A DNA stretch of 64,000 nucleotides from Rapana venosa (lineage: Eukaryota; Mollusca; Gastropoda; Neogastropoda; Muricidae), in assembly GCA_028751875.1 (NCBI GenBank), contig CM054153.1, positions 27,959,831 to 28,023,830 of the forward strand, read 5' to 3'. The position numbers and the translations under genes were made by a program. Below, one piece after another: positions 44,166-54,621 of this stretch; the first letter of the stretch is position 1; every line of letters starts with the position of its first letter. Under the pieces are notes generated by a model. That model was not told the origin of the DNA. It searched no databases and saw only the letters and a program-made list of their open reading frames with translations.

Positions 44166-44299
44166 GTGAAGGACAGATAAGAAAGCAATGCTGAATTATG
44201 TTTTTTTTTGGAGGGGGGGGGGGGGGGAGGGGAGTGGGGAAGGGATTAGATATTTTTCTCCATCATTAAAAATTTAATTCCGAAGAGAGAGCAAAGAGC

Positions 44300-44376
44300 C
44301 ATGAAGTGGAGGGAGGGAGGGAGGGGAGGGGGTAGAAAGAGAAGAGAAAAGAGAAGAGGAGGGAGGAGGGAGGGAG

Positions 44377-44424
<48 letters not shown>

Positions 44425-44575
44425 GGGAGAGGGGGAAGGGGGGGGGACAGACAGACACAGGCAGGGACAGACAGACAGACAGGACAGGAGGCACGGGAGA
44501 CAGACAAAGAGAGACCCAGATAGACAGGCATACAAACAGACACAGACAGACCGAGACAGACAGACAGACACAGAA
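44300..44575. repeat. GGGA/GA and CAGA compound array
   Basis: GGGA and GA blocks to 44450, then CAGACAGACAGG tetranucleotides to about 44573. Confidence 0.85.
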
Positions 44576-44687
44576 AAGGGTGGCACTGGAGTGTGGCGCA
44601 GGACTTCCACATGACACCACCAGCAACCTAAAAACCTCACACAGCAAAATCTCCCGGGACTCACTACATCACATCACGATATAACAA

Positions 44688-45167
<480 letters not shown>

Positions 45168-45535
45168 ATGACACAATACACAGATACAATCCAAGCCAAT
45201 CCTGTACCACATAGTAACTGTCCAGTCATAGCAATCTGATTAACTGCCTATCAAACGCGTGTACAGTGATGTTGATAGTCTGGCGGGAAACAAGTATCCG
45301 GGTCAATATAGAGATCAGAGAGAGGTTTTTTGTTTGTTCGATTTTTGGTTTCTCTTTCGTTCTCAGCTTAAGTTCTTTTGTCACATTGGTATAATAATTA
45401 TGTTACTTCTATATTGTGTTACTTCCTAATCTGTATTGTCTAATACTAATAATGCATGCTGTGTAATTGTAATTTTTAAATAATGGCACTCATCATTTCT
45501 CTTGTTGTGACATTAAAGTATTGTTCAGTCTTGAG
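45168..45535. other. Unique AT-rich sequence
   Basis: No exon, RNA gene or dispersed repeat is supported. Confidence 0.4.
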
Positions 45536-45537
45536 CT

Positions 45538-45587
45538 TTGAACTTCACCAATGGTAAGATCCTGCGTACGCGACCGTCGTTCCCCCA

Positions 45588-45639
<52 letters not shown>

Positions 45640-45800
45640 ACCCACCATTAAGGTAGCCGTATTCCGACCTAGGGGAAGGTGTCTAATCACAACAGCTGTC
45701 TGCGTGCGTTTTTAAAAACAACAACAACAACAACAACAACCTGTCATCAGTTCCTGCCGGTAAGAAATGGTCTACTCTTCTGAAAAGAACTTAAACGCGC
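45538..45800 (-). mobile_element. SINE-A with T2 end and poly-C
   Basis: The plus strand shows GAACTTCACCAATGGTAAGA, GCGTACGCGACCGTCGTTCC, a C run (45591-45639), CCATTAAGGTAGCCGTATTC, an (AAC)n, then the core inverse CTGTCATCAGTTCCTGCCGG and TCTACTCTTCTGAAAAGAAC. It meets a plus-strand SINE-A core head to head. Confidence 0.8.
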
Positions 45801-45985
45801 ACACGTTAAACCCTGTTCCGTTTTTCAGAAGAGTAGGCCATTATTTTGTGTGCCGGTGGGACCAGATGACAAAATTTACATAACTGCATCCACAGGGGCA
45901 ATGGATGTAAAAAAAGAAAAAAAAGAAAAAGGCAGAGGAGTGCTTATTACATTATCCTCGAAATAAAAGAATAAGCAGATAAATT
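45796..45985 (+). mobile_element. SINE-A core with T1 end
   Basis: CGCGCACACGTTAAACCCTG, CAGAAGAGTAGGCCATTATT, GTGTGCCGGTGGGACCAGAT, an A/AAAG-rich insertion, GTGCTTATTACATTATCCTC, AATAAAAGAATAAGC. Confidence 0.8.
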
Positions 45986-46000
45986 GATAACTAACAAGGA

Positions 46001-46185
46001 ACGGGTTTTTCACGAGTGCGCAAGATACCTCGGTTTTACAGTCTCATCCGGACTTGTGAGGGAGTGGAGTCGATACTGATGTTAACTCCAGGGTAAAATC
46101 CCAATACATCCGGTGCCTCCATGGTGGCTGGATCCCGGGCCGTCAGATTACGAGAGCAACGCTCTAACCACTAGGCTACCCTGCC
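46001..46185 (-). mobile_element. SINE-A alpha head and 5' core
   Basis: The plus strand shows ACAGTCTCATCCGGACTTGT, GAGTGGAGTCGATACTGATG, TTAACTCCAGGG, then a head inverse ACGAGAGCAACGCTCTAACC and ACTAGGCTACCCTGCC. The T-arm region (GGCTGGATCCCGGGCCGTCA) is diverged from box B. Confidence 0.75.
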
Positions 46186-46439
46186 CCCCCCCTCCCCTCC
46201 TCAACCCACAGTGATGGGAATAATTAATACAGGCGGGGCAGGGAGATGGGAGTGGGGTTGAAGTTTGGGGGGTGAGGGCCATGATAACTAAATGGTCCTA
46301 TCATTGCATTTTTATTTTAGGGATGGAGTGGGGGTGGGGGTGGGGGTGGGGGACTATGTATTAGTCCAACCAACCACTCACAGCCACACCAGTGCTTAAA
46401 TTTATACAACATTAATAGCAGCCAAACAAATACTAAAAG

Positions 46440-46985
46440 AAGCAAAAACAAGAGGGACGGAGGGGGGAGGGGGAGAGACAGACAGACAGAAACAGAGATT
46501 GACAGAGAGGAGGGGGGGGGGGGGGGTAGGGAGAGAGACAGAGAGAGAAGGGGGGGGGGATTGGGGAGGGGGGGAAGGAGAAAGAGAGAGCAGGGGAGAG
46601 GAGAGAGGAGACAGAGATTTGCAGAGACGAAAGAGGGGAGGGGGAGGGGGTAGGGGAGAGAAACGACGAGAGGAGAGAAAGGTGGGGGGGGGGGGAGGCA
46701 GAGACAGACAGAGGGAGAAGGGGGGGGGGGAGGAAGAGAGAAAGAGAGACACAAAGAGAAGAGAGAGAGAAGAGAGAAGGAGAGAGAGAGAGAGAGAGAG
46801 AGAAGGCGGACAGAGACGAGAGACGGAGATTGACAGAGATTAAACAGGAGGAGGGGGGGTAGGGAGAGAAGACAGACAGGAGAGAGAGGGGAGGAGAGGG
46901 ACAAAGAAAGAGTGATGGAGATGGAGGGAAAGAGAGAAGAGAGAGAGAGAAGCTGAGAGAGAGACAGAGACAGGGAGAGAGTGAT
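46440..46985. repeat. ~545-bp purine-rich GA/GGGGA tract
   Basis: Mostly A and G with ACAGACAG and GGGGGGG pieces. A phrase CAGAGATT(G/T)(A/G)CAGAGA recurs near 46492, 46610 and 46827, hinting at an older ~115-220 bp higher-order duplication. Frames across it are not genes. Confidence 0.9.
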
Positions 46986-47009
46986 GAAACAATAATTTCC
47001 CCCGAACAT

Positions 47010-47215
47010 GGGGGGGGGGGGGGGGGGGGCACTATTTTCGTATGAAAAGAATCAAAAGCACCCGCATGGGAAGCAGAGGGTGGGGTGGAAGGAGGGAGAT
47101 GGTAGGGAGGGGGGGGGGGAGTCATGAGGGATGGGGGTGGGGACACGGGAATCGAACGCAGGACATCCATCCCTCGAGTGTCACACTAACTCTGAGGCTT
47201 CGATTCTCTGCAGTG
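47010..47215. other. Poly-G and G-rich unique sequence
   Basis: G run at 47010-47028, then GGGTGGGGTGG-rich sequence. No gene. Confidence 0.5.
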
Positions 47216-47221
47216 CTTACT

Positions 47222-47570
47222 GGGACTGGAGTGGTTAGAACATTGCGCTCGCAATCTGTCGAGCCTGGTTCGATTCCCGTTCAAGGGGATATTTTCCCGT
47301 GGAGTTCACATCAGTGCAAACTCCACTCTCCCCTAAAGTCCTTCGGATGAGACTATAAACCGAGGCCCCCGTGTACGAACGCACGCAGAACATCTTGCGC
47401 ACACGTTAAATCCTGTTCAGCTTTTCGAAAGTGTAGGCCATTGTGTGCCGGTGGAAACAGATGGAAAAATTGACAAAACCGCATAGACAAGGGGATTGGA
47501 TGTAAAAAAAAGTACATGAGTGCTTATTCCATTATCAATATAAAAGAATAGATAAATAAATAAATAAAAA
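47222..47570 (+). mobile_element. SINE-A with alpha head and T1 end, full length
   Basis: Alpha head GAGTGGTTAGAACATTGCGC, TCGCAATCTGTCGAGCCTGG, box B GGTTCGATTCC, then GTGGAGTTCACATCAGTGCA, core, GATTGGATGTAAAAAAAAGT, TTATTCCATTATCAATATAA and (AATA)n. About 349 bp with tail. Boxes A and B suggest origin from a Pol III tRNA-like transcript; mobilisation would need a LINE partner. Confidence 0.9.
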
Positions 47571-47679
47571 GGAAATTTCTTGTTATTTTTCCGGCTGATC
47601 TGTTTAATTGTTTTCATCTGTTATCTCTGGTCCTATTCATATTATGCACATATGTGTCACGTGTCTTTTTTCATCTCCT

Positions 47680-48140
47680 TGACCTATCCCGTAATCTTGT
47701 AGACCGTTGGGGGCACCACTGAATTTTTTGCAAACCAGCTTCCTCCACTCCTCACGGTTTTTGAACATTCCGTGGCAAGTCGTTCCACTCAAAGGCCAGT
47801 CCACTCTGATGTTGTCTTCCCATCGTTTTCTCTGTCTGCTTCTTCGTCTCCCTCCTTGTACTGTTCCCTGTAGGACAGTCTTGGCCAGTCCAGATGTTCG
47901 TGTGACATGCCCGAACCACTTTAGTTTGGGTTTATTCCCCCACTGAAGTCAGTTCTTCATAATTATGGTCCGATGGCGTTTTGAATTCTGGTTTTCGCTT
48001 CCTTAGGTTAGTTACGTAATCTCTGTTTGAGACACCAAGGAATTTGCAAAAGTATGTCATCTCCAATGCCTGCATCCTTACGTCATTGTCTGCTGTTATG
48101 GTCCACGTTTCACATCTGTACATATATGTAACTACATATT
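47680..48140 (-). mobile_element. LINE reverse transcriptase C-terminal fragment
   Basis: On the minus strand, residues YRCETWTITADNDVRMQALE and CKFLGVSNRDYVTN match the C-terminal region of molluscan LINE endonuclease/reverse transcriptases (usual form Y-GCETWTLT...R-IQAFEM--FRKLLGISYRD--TN). After frameshifts LAKTVLQGT and the arginine-rich RRxRQRKRWEDNI region can be followed. No catalytic FxDD is present, as the fragment lies downstream of it. 5'-truncated, frameshifted and inactive. Confidence 0.85.
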
Positions 48141-48247
48141 CAACAGGCAGGTTTGGAAATTCATAAACTGTTACATTATCCAGTTGCAGTAATAACATTT
48201 ATTTAGATTTCCTCCCTGATCAAAGTATGGCTTTGTAACAATAGCAA

Positions 48248-48257
48248 CGCGCGCGCG

Positions 48258-48313
<56 letters not shown>
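48248..48313. repeat. (GC)n(AC)n microsatellite
   Basis: CGCGCGCG run passing straight into a CA array. Confidence 0.95.
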
Positions 48314-48424
48314 ACAGAGGCTGTTGCTTCAAACCCGACCATGGGAAAGGTAACAACCTTTGAGCAAAAGTTATCCTCTCAGACATCTTCAGTATTTCTC
48401 CAGGTCGTATTGCAGTCCACTTTT

Positions 48425-48510
48425 CTATGAAATAAATAAATAAATGAACTAATAAACAAATTAATAAATGAAAGAATGAATGAATAAATGAATAAATGAA
48501 ATAAAACTAA
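48425..48510. repeat. (AATA/AATG)n degenerate repeat
   Basis: AAATAAATAAATAAATGAAC, GAATGAATGAATAAATGAAT. It resembles an expanded SINE tail but no SINE body adjoins it. Confidence 0.7.
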
Positions 48511-48621
48511 ACAAGAAAAGCGCCATACTTTTAACTTATCTCTTTCTTTCATATTTCTCAAAATACTTAGCTCCCCCCCCCCCCTCCCCCCCCCACAGAC
48601 TCTCTTTCCCATCTCACCATA

Positions 48622-48623
<2 letters not shown>

Positions 48624-48681
<58 letters not shown>
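48624..48681. repeat. (TC)n microsatellite
   Basis: Pure TC array; a poly-C run lies nearby at 48572-48595. Confidence 0.9.
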
Positions 48682-48682
<1 letters not shown>

Positions 48683-48684
48683 TC

Positions 48685-49250
48685 TATCCCCCATTCGTCA
48701 AACTGTTTACCCATAACCACACACTCTAGTCTCAGTGTCCAGGCACAAGAAACAAGACACGGGGTACGGGGACATTTCCCCAACGATCTACTACGGCAGA
48801 ACAAGACACTGAGCGCCATGTTTTCTGTCTGCCCGCGGCCTCTCAGCCAATAAGAAACGAGTCTTGCCACCGCGTCAGACACATTCATCATCCGGGTCCC
48901 CCCCCCACCCCCCCAATGGCGGGAAGTTGCCAATAGTCTCTCCTCGGAAAGTCTGCATCACGCACCACAGAGTTTGGTGATTTTTTGGGTTTTTTGTGTT
49001 GTTTTTGGCCCTGTCGTCAAAGATTCCAGCCCTTCTTGTAGTAAAGTCTCTGTTCGTGTTCAGCTGAGATGACAACATTCTGAGAGCTTGTTCAGTGGTG
49101 TTTTTCTTTCTTTTTCAAAGGAGAATCAATACTGAGAAACAATAGCGAAGATCTGAGCTAGCAGTAATGAAGGACAGTGAATGTCAAACGGTGATGCATG
49201 TATGATTGCCATGGATTTGATGAACATGTTGCCAATTCAACACCGACATA
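48685..49250. other. Unique sequence, no gene recognised
   Basis: The 184-codon minus-strand frame that reaches into this region is mainly TC-array and AT-repeat translation. No domain is visible. Confidence 0.45.
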
Positions 49251-49252
49251 TT

Positions 49253-49340
49253 GGAGAGAGAGAGGGAGAGAGAGAGAGAGAGGGAGAGAGAGAGAGAGAG
49301 AGAGAGAGGAGAGGGTGGGGGGAGGGGAGGGGGAGGTAAT
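49253..49340. repeat. (GA)n then GGGGA
   Basis: GA array interrupted by GGGA, ending in GGTGGGGGGAGGGGAGGGGG. Confidence 0.9.
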
Positions 49341-49547
49341 CCAGCTGGATTCTTTTTTTCGAGCTGGACTTCATTCCAACAACGTTTCCAATGTTTGCAA
49401 TGTTCAACAGTGAAAAGTAAACGAGGAGTAGAAAAGTTTAAAAGAAAAAAAATAGACCAGTACACTAGACAACTGCAAACGATTGCATGATCAACTTTAA
49501 CACACACATTCACAGAGACACACACAAATCAACGTTGTCGACTTTAG

Positions 49548-50071
49548 AAATGGCGGTTTCTTGGCTGAGAATGAATATATTAGAGACAGTAAACATGTAC
49601 AAATATCTAGGCATTATTCTCACTACACGACTTTCATTCCAGTCCACACTAAAAGACTTGTCTGACCGTGCTGGAAAAGGGATTACAGCTATACTAAGGT
49701 TACTTTGGTCAATTGGAGAACAATCAACAGACATATTTTTTGAATTCTTCGACAGTCAGATCCAGCCAATATTGACTTATGGCGCGGGAATATGGGGCAT
49801 AGTAAATAACCATGACATTATTGAAAGGGTGCATCTATCAGCCATGAAACGCTACATGTGTGTTAGTCAGAGAACTCCAAGACACTTAGTGTATGGAGAG
49901 TTAGGCCGATTTCCTCTTAAGGTCAATACCTTTGCCATGTGTATAAAGTTTTGGTTGCGCATTGTTAATATGGATGATTCGAGATATTTGTACTCAATGC
50001 TTCTGCATCTACAGAGTCAGAATTATACTGCATGGGCATGCAAAGTTCGGAATATTTTGTATATGTTTGGT
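49548..50071 (+). mobile_element. LINE reverse transcriptase fragment (palm-thumb end)
   Basis: The longest credible protein-like frame in the window (open from 49487 to 50173). Residues include VNMYKYLGIILTTRLSF, QIQPILTYGAGIWG, IERVHLSAMKRYMCVSQRTP and LVYGELGRFPL. They match the region after the catalytic site in non-LTR reverse transcriptases common in mollusc and cnidarian genomes. The endonuclease, catalytic motif and C-terminus are absent. The frame is intact over ~175 codons, so the insertion is fairly young. At 50072 it passes directly into SINE-A. Confidence 0.9.
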
Positions 50072-50212
50072 CCGCTTTTCGGAAGAGTAGGCCATTGTGT
50101 GCCGGTGGGAACAGATGACAGAACTCTCAAATCCGCATACACACGGGGACTAGATGTAAAAAAAAGCACATAAGTGCTTATTCCATTATCCTCGATATTA
50201 AAGAATTAAAAA
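50072..50212 (+). mobile_element. SINE-A 3' part fused to LINE
   Basis: Starts at TCCGCTTTTCGGAAGAGTAG, continues GCCATTGTGTGCCGGTGGGA, CACGGGGACTAGATGTAAAA, GTGCTTATTCCATTATCCTC and an A-rich tail. It lies in the same orientation as the LINE fragment, without spacer, and the LINE reading frame continues by chance to a stop at 50171-50173. Confidence 0.9.
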
Positions 50213-50219
50213 AAAAACA

Positions 50220-50345
50220 CACACTCACACACACACACACACACACAACACTAACAAAAACAAACTCCACACTCCTCACCTAACATTACCCAACTCCCAC
50301 ACCTACATACCACCACTCCCCCCCCCCCCCCCCCCCCCCCTCTTT
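50220..50345. repeat. (CA)n and poly-C
   Basis: CA array after the SINE tail, then CA-rich unique sequence and a C run (50318-50341). Confidence 0.8.
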
Positions 50346-50621
50346 CCTCCTCCTCCCCATCCTCCATCCCCCACCCCAACCCCTCGCACCCAGGGGAACG
50401 GTTGAAAACAACAGGAAACCGATATGGGGAATGAGAAACAACGGAATAAATACGGGGGCCCAAATTGGATCAAGTCACGAACCCATTACAGCACAATTGG
50501 CAAAGCTCAGAACCCAGAGAGCCAGCCCCCAAACAGCAATCCCTTCGGTAGCCTAGGCTGGGACCAGGGAGGTGGGTGGAGGGGAGGGGGAGACACTGGG
50601 GGGGATTTTAGGAAACAAGAG

Positions 50622-50643
50622 AGAAAGAGAGAGAGAGAGAGAG

Positions 50644-50691
<48 letters not shown>

Positions 50692-50717
50692 CGAGAGAGA
50701 GAGAGAGAGAGCGTGCT
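50622..50717. repeat. (GA)n microsatellite
   Basis: GA array with GGGGA and GCGA interruptions. Confidence 0.9.
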
Positions 50718-50890
50718 GGTAAGCTGGGCGCGTGCGCCCGGCGCGCCCACACTGTCGTCGCAATGAGCACTGTGACGTCACTGACGAGTGTCGTCACCGG
50801 TCGTTTAACGACTCCCTCGAGGCTCGTCACATTACAATTATTGGGGCCAGCGAGGCAGGTCCATAGCGGGCCCCCGGGGGTACTAGGGGG

Positions 50891-50891
50891 C

Positions 50892-50970
<79 letters not shown>

Positions 50971-50985
50971 AGGGAGATAGAGAGA
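50891..50985. repeat. (TG)n(GA)n compound microsatellite
   Basis: TG array joined directly to a GA array, then GGGAGGGAGGG. Confidence 0.95.
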
Positions 50986-50999
50986 AAGTTGAAATGCTT

Positions 51000-51735
51000 C
51001 CAGTGTGTGTGCATGCATGCGTGCGTGCGTGCGTGTGCGCGCGTGTGTGTTTTGCTCGCTATGGAACCTGCGTGCAAGGGCTAGAGTGGCTAGAAAGTTC
51101 CTAACTGGCATGCAAGCATGCATACTCGTGCACGTTCCCCCATACTTGGGACGTCAGCCTTGTTTGCTCGGCACACAGACAGTTTTCTTTTGTTTGACCA
51201 CAGAACGGCGTCAGGAGAACAAAAGGAAGATTGCTGCTGTTGTTGCTGTTGTTGTTGTTGTTGTCGATGTTGTTTGTCAGTGGAGAGTTTGAATGCCGCC
51301 CGTGTCCTGATTATTATGCTAGATCAGACCAGGCACGCCAGCGGGACACATACACACAATGAATAAAAGAATAAAATAAATAGATAAAAAAACCATGCAA
51401 TTTCATATTATATGTCCCCCCCCCCGAACAAAAAAAAGAATAAAATTCAGAGCCCAGAGCAACCGCAACCCTCCATCCCAAAAAAACCCCCAACAAACAA
51501 CCAGCCCAAACAAACCCCCCTCAAAAAAACCAACAACAACAAAAAACACACTAAACAACAAAAACGAAAAATAAGCAAGAGCAAACAAAAACAAAAATTT
51601 ACCCCTCTGCCACCACCATCACCAACAACAAAACCACCCTCCACTCCCTATCATTCTCGTGTCTTGTTATCACCTTGGTGAAGACAACCCCCCCCCCCCC
51701 CCCCCCAACAAAAACAACCTTCCCCCGTGGGATGA
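51000..51735. other. Unique sequence with simple patches
   Basis: TGCATGCGTGCG patch (51010-51050), TGTTGTTG patch (51236-51262) and an A/C-only patch with poly-C (51413-51715). No gene supported. Confidence 0.45.
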
Positions 51736-51737
51736 TG

Positions 51738-52022
51738 CTGGGGGCCTTCAGTATAAACAGCATCCTCCCACCTTCTGCAAATTCTGTGCTAGAAATTCTC
51801 TCTTTTCTATCCCTCTCTCTGTTTCTGCCTTGTTCCTTTTCTTTTTTGTCACCACCTCCTTCTCGTCTGTTTTCTGCCTTCTTGGTCCATTTCTCCTGCC
51901 TTTTTTTTTTCTCGTTCAGAAAGATTTAACAGATAACAATTCTCGCTTACGCCGAAGTCGGATGCGCTGGGGCTTGACTTGTCAGGCGCTTAACGGCAGC
52001 GTGACTCATTTTCGATCATACA
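51738..52022 (+). repeat. Repeat D, sense, 3' end replaced by GA array
   Basis: GCCTTCAGTATAAACAGCAT, GCAAATTCTGTGCTAGAAAT, T/C-rich middle, GAAGTCGGATGCGCTGGGGC, TTGACTTGTCAGGCGCTTAA, GCAGCGTGACTCATTTTCGA. The usual GCTGTCTGAGCGTTCG and AAG tail are missing; a GA/CAGA array starts in their place. Confidence 0.8.
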
Positions 52023-52023
52023 G

Positions 52024-52275
52024 CCAGAGAGAGCGAGAGCGAGAGCGAGAGAGAGAGAGAGAGAGAGAGAGAAGAGATACAGACTAACAACAGAGAAAGA
52101 GACAGATACAGAGACAGATACAGAGCGACAGAGAGATACAGACAGACAGAGACAGATAAAGAGACAGCTACAGAGAGACAGAGAGATACAGACAGACAGA
52201 TAAAGAAACAGATACAGAGAGACAGAGACAGAGACAGACAGACCGACACAGACAGACAAAGAGAGAGAGAGAGGC
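52024..52275. repeat. GA and ACAGATACAGAGACAGA array
   Basis: GA array followed by tandem GACAGATACAGA / GACAGAGAGATACA units of about 12-20 bp. Confidence 0.9.
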
Positions 52276-52497
52276 CATTGATGGAAAGGGAGGAAGGGGA
52301 GGAAGAAAGAGCAAGGGTGGGGGTGGGAGACTTAAGACTGATAAGGAAAGGAGGGGTGGAGGAGGAGGAGGAGGAGGGAGGACAAGGGAGGTAAGAGGTG
52401 AAAAGGGAGCTAAATGACCTTGTCTCAGGTTGCAGGGGGTCTCCTGCCCACGGGACGGTCATGTAACACCTCAGCTAGAACCAGACTGACGACGCCA

Positions 52498-52578
52498 GCA
52501 GTACACTACACTACCTTACATTATATTACACTACATTACACTACGCTACACTACATTACTCTACACTATACAGTATAG
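52498..52578. repeat. (ACTAC/ATTAC)n short tandem repeat
   Basis: CTACACTACCTTACATTATA and TTACACTACGCTACACTACA style units with period about 5/10 bp. Confidence 0.85.
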
Positions 52579-52667
52579 TACAGGGGGGGCAAACGAACAG
52601 GGTGACAAGATTTCCCTTTGACACCCATCCTCCGGCCCCTCTCTCCCCCCTGCTCTGTCTCTCTGTT

Positions 52668-52935
52668 TTCTTCTTCTTCTGCTTCTTCTCCTCTCCCTTC
52701 TTTTTCTGCTTCTTCTCCTTCTGCGTGTTCTTCTTGTTGTTCTTGTTGTTCTTGTTGTTCATCATCATCATCATCATCACATCATCATCATCTTCTTTTT
52801 CTTGTTGTTTTGTTCTTTCTTCTTCTTCTTTTTCCTTCTTCAATTTCTTTTACTTCTTCTTTTTCTTTTACTTCTTCTTCTTCTTGTTCTTCTTGTTCTT
52901 GTTCTTGTTCTTCTTCTCGTCTGTTCTGATCTTTT
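52668..52935. repeat. (TTC/TTG)n and (ATC)n triplet field
   Basis: TTCTTCTTCTGC, TTGTTGTTC and CATCATCATC blocks. Phenylalanine/serine-rich plus-strand and lysine-rich minus-strand frames are repeat translations. Confidence 0.9.
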
Positions 52936-53094
52936 TTCTTCGGTAGTAGTGTCTTGTCTTCAGTATAGTATAGTAGAGTATCGTCTCCCAGACTTCCTTC
53001 CTTCTCTTTTGTGATTCAATTTCAGTGTCTAGAAGCTGTAAGTTTAGACAGTGGTGGTGATTGTGTTCTGTGTGTGTGTGTGATGTGCTGTCAC

Positions 53095-53160
53095 TGTCTT
53101 TGTCTGTCCGTCCGTCTGTCTGTCTGTAACTCTCTGTCTCTGTCTGTCTTTCTCTCAGGA
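53095..53160. repeat. (TGTC)n degenerate array
   Basis: CTGTCCGTCCGTCTGTCTGT and CTGTCTCTGTCTGTC units. Confidence 0.8.
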
Positions 53161-53164
53161 TGGG

Positions 53165-53268
53165 TTTTTTATTTATTAATTAAAAAAATAATTATATTTG
53201 GAGGATAATGGAATAAGCACGCATGTGCTTTTTTTTTTTTACATCCAGTTCCCGTGTGTATGCAGTTG
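53165..53268 (-). mobile_element. SINE-A T1 end
   Basis: The plus strand shows GGAGGATAATGGAATAAGCA, GCATGTGC, a T run and ACATCCAGTTCCCGTGTGTA, GCAGTTGTG. Directly joined to TG/GA arrays that extend from the CACACGGG part of the SINE. Confidence 0.85.
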
Positions 53269-53269
53269 T

Positions 53270-53458
53270 GGGTGTGTGTGTGCGTGCGTGCGTGTGTGCG
53301 GGAGAGAGAGAGAGAGAGAGGGTGAGTGAGTGTATGAATGTGGGTATGAGTGTGTGTATGTGTGAGCACGTGCGTATGTGCACGCGCTTGTGCTCTGTGT
53401 GTGTATGTGTGTGCGAGTGTGTGTGTGTGTGTGGTGTGTGTGTGTGTGAGAGAGAGAG

Positions 53459-53489
<31 letters not shown>

Positions 53490-53496
53490 TGATGAG

Positions 53497-53562
<66 letters not shown>

Positions 53563-53572
53563 GTGTGTGGGA
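53270..53572. repeat. TG, GA and GCGC compound field
   Basis: TG/GTGC blocks, two GA arrays and GTGTGCGCGCGCGCACGCGT at the end. Confidence 0.9.
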
Positions 53573-53620
53573 GATCCTTTTCTGAATGAAATGTTCTGTT
53601 CGAACCAGTTTATGGGTCGC

Positions 53621-53631
53621 TACTACTAGTT
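53621..53631 (+). repeat. 5' target-site duplication of SINE-C
   Basis: TACTACTAGTT, identical to 53929-53939 on the other side of the element. Confidence 0.9.
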
Positions 53632-53928
53632 GGGGACGGGATAGCTCAGTGGTCGGAGCACTCGCTTTCCCCCAGCCAAGTTAAGCAGCGTCGAGCGTGG
53701 TTACCAGTTGGATGGGTGACCGTTTGCGCGCCTTGGCTTCAGTACAGTTCCCCCAGTTCACCCAGCTGTAAATGGGTACCTGCCCTCTTTAGGGTCAGGG
53801 AAGGTAAAGCAGCGAGGGAGAGGAGATGGGCGCCGCCCTCAATATGCTGGCCCTAGAGAAGTGAGGTCTCTGACGCCTCGCTCCCCTACGACCTTATAGG
53901 TTATGGGACACCTTTACCTTTACCTTTT
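53632..53928 (+). mobile_element. SINE-C (tRNA-5S chimeric SINE), complete, 297 bp
   Basis: The 5' part GGGGACGGGATAGCTCAGTG, GTCGGAGCACTCGCTTTCCC is a tRNA-Ala-like 5' half with box A (TAGCTCAGTGG). It is fused at about 53675 to a 5S rRNA segment (AAGTTAAGCAGCGTCGAGCG, TGGTTACCAGTTGGATGGGT, GACC), the well-conserved stretch holding the 5S intermediate element/box C. Then come ~160 bp of unassigned body and a TTTACCTTTACC end. Perfect 11-bp duplications flank it, which proves retrotransposition-type insertion of this exact unit. A SINE of this kind would be transcribed by Pol III and mobilised by a LINE. Confidence 0.92.
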
Positions 53929-53939
53929 TACTACTAGTT
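53929..53939 (+). repeat. 3' target-site duplication of SINE-C
   Basis: TACTACTAGTT; see 53621-53631. Confidence 0.9.
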
Positions 53940-54240
53940 AGCTAGTACCTTCGCTGATGTTATCTGCATTTTGCCGAGGAGCATGTAAATAATAAACTCG
54001 TATATCATTTGCAAGATTCGAACCCACATGCACGCAGGTACGTACTCAAACACAAGCACGTATGTATGTATCTGTCGGTCGGTGGGAGGGGGGCTGGGGA
54101 GTATGACAGTGTTTCCATTCTGTATCATCATGCAATGTAGTGTTATGAACTTAAAACAAAGACACCTCCCAAAAAAGAAAAAAAACAAGCAACAACAGAA
54201 CCAGAAACATCCCCCCTTCCCCTTGAGAGAGACAGAGAGA
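53940..54240. other. Unique sequence, no feature
   Basis: No exon or repeat beyond a GTATGTATGTAT patch at 54060. Confidence 0.45.
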
Positions 54241-54248
54241 AAGAGAGA

Positions 54249-54251
<3 letters not shown>

Positions 54252-54287
<36 letters not shown>

Positions 54288-54288
54288 A
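54252..54288. repeat. Poly-G run
   Basis: G run of about 36 after an AGAGAGAGG patch; length unreliable. Confidence 0.8.
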
Positions 54289-54479
54289 CACCACTATCAA
54301 CACAACACCAACAACAGTGTACTAAAGAAATTTTGAAGCAAAAAAACAACAAAAACATACTCCCACTCTCTCCACCACCACCCTCAACCCCTCCCCCCAA
54401 CAACAAACCAACAACACCCAAAACAACTCCCCCCCCAACCCCTCCACCCACCAGCACCACCTTCCTCACCAAATTTCAG

Positions 54480-54584
54480 CACAAATCGTGCAATTATTTC
54501 CTTTCAGCCTTCCAAGCATTTCAACCAAAAAGAAACCCAAAAATTAAAAAAAAGGAAAAAAAAAAGGGAGAAGACACAAGGAAT

Positions 54585-54621
<37 letters not shown>

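Noticed and set aside
48379..48933. 184-codon minus-strand frame
   Set aside because: Mostly the (GA)n and AATA/AATG repeats; no family resemblance outside them.
53676..53722. A genuine 5S rRNA gene
   Set aside because: Only about 47 bp of the 5S are present, joined to a tRNA-like half and a SINE body, with a target-site duplication around the whole unit.
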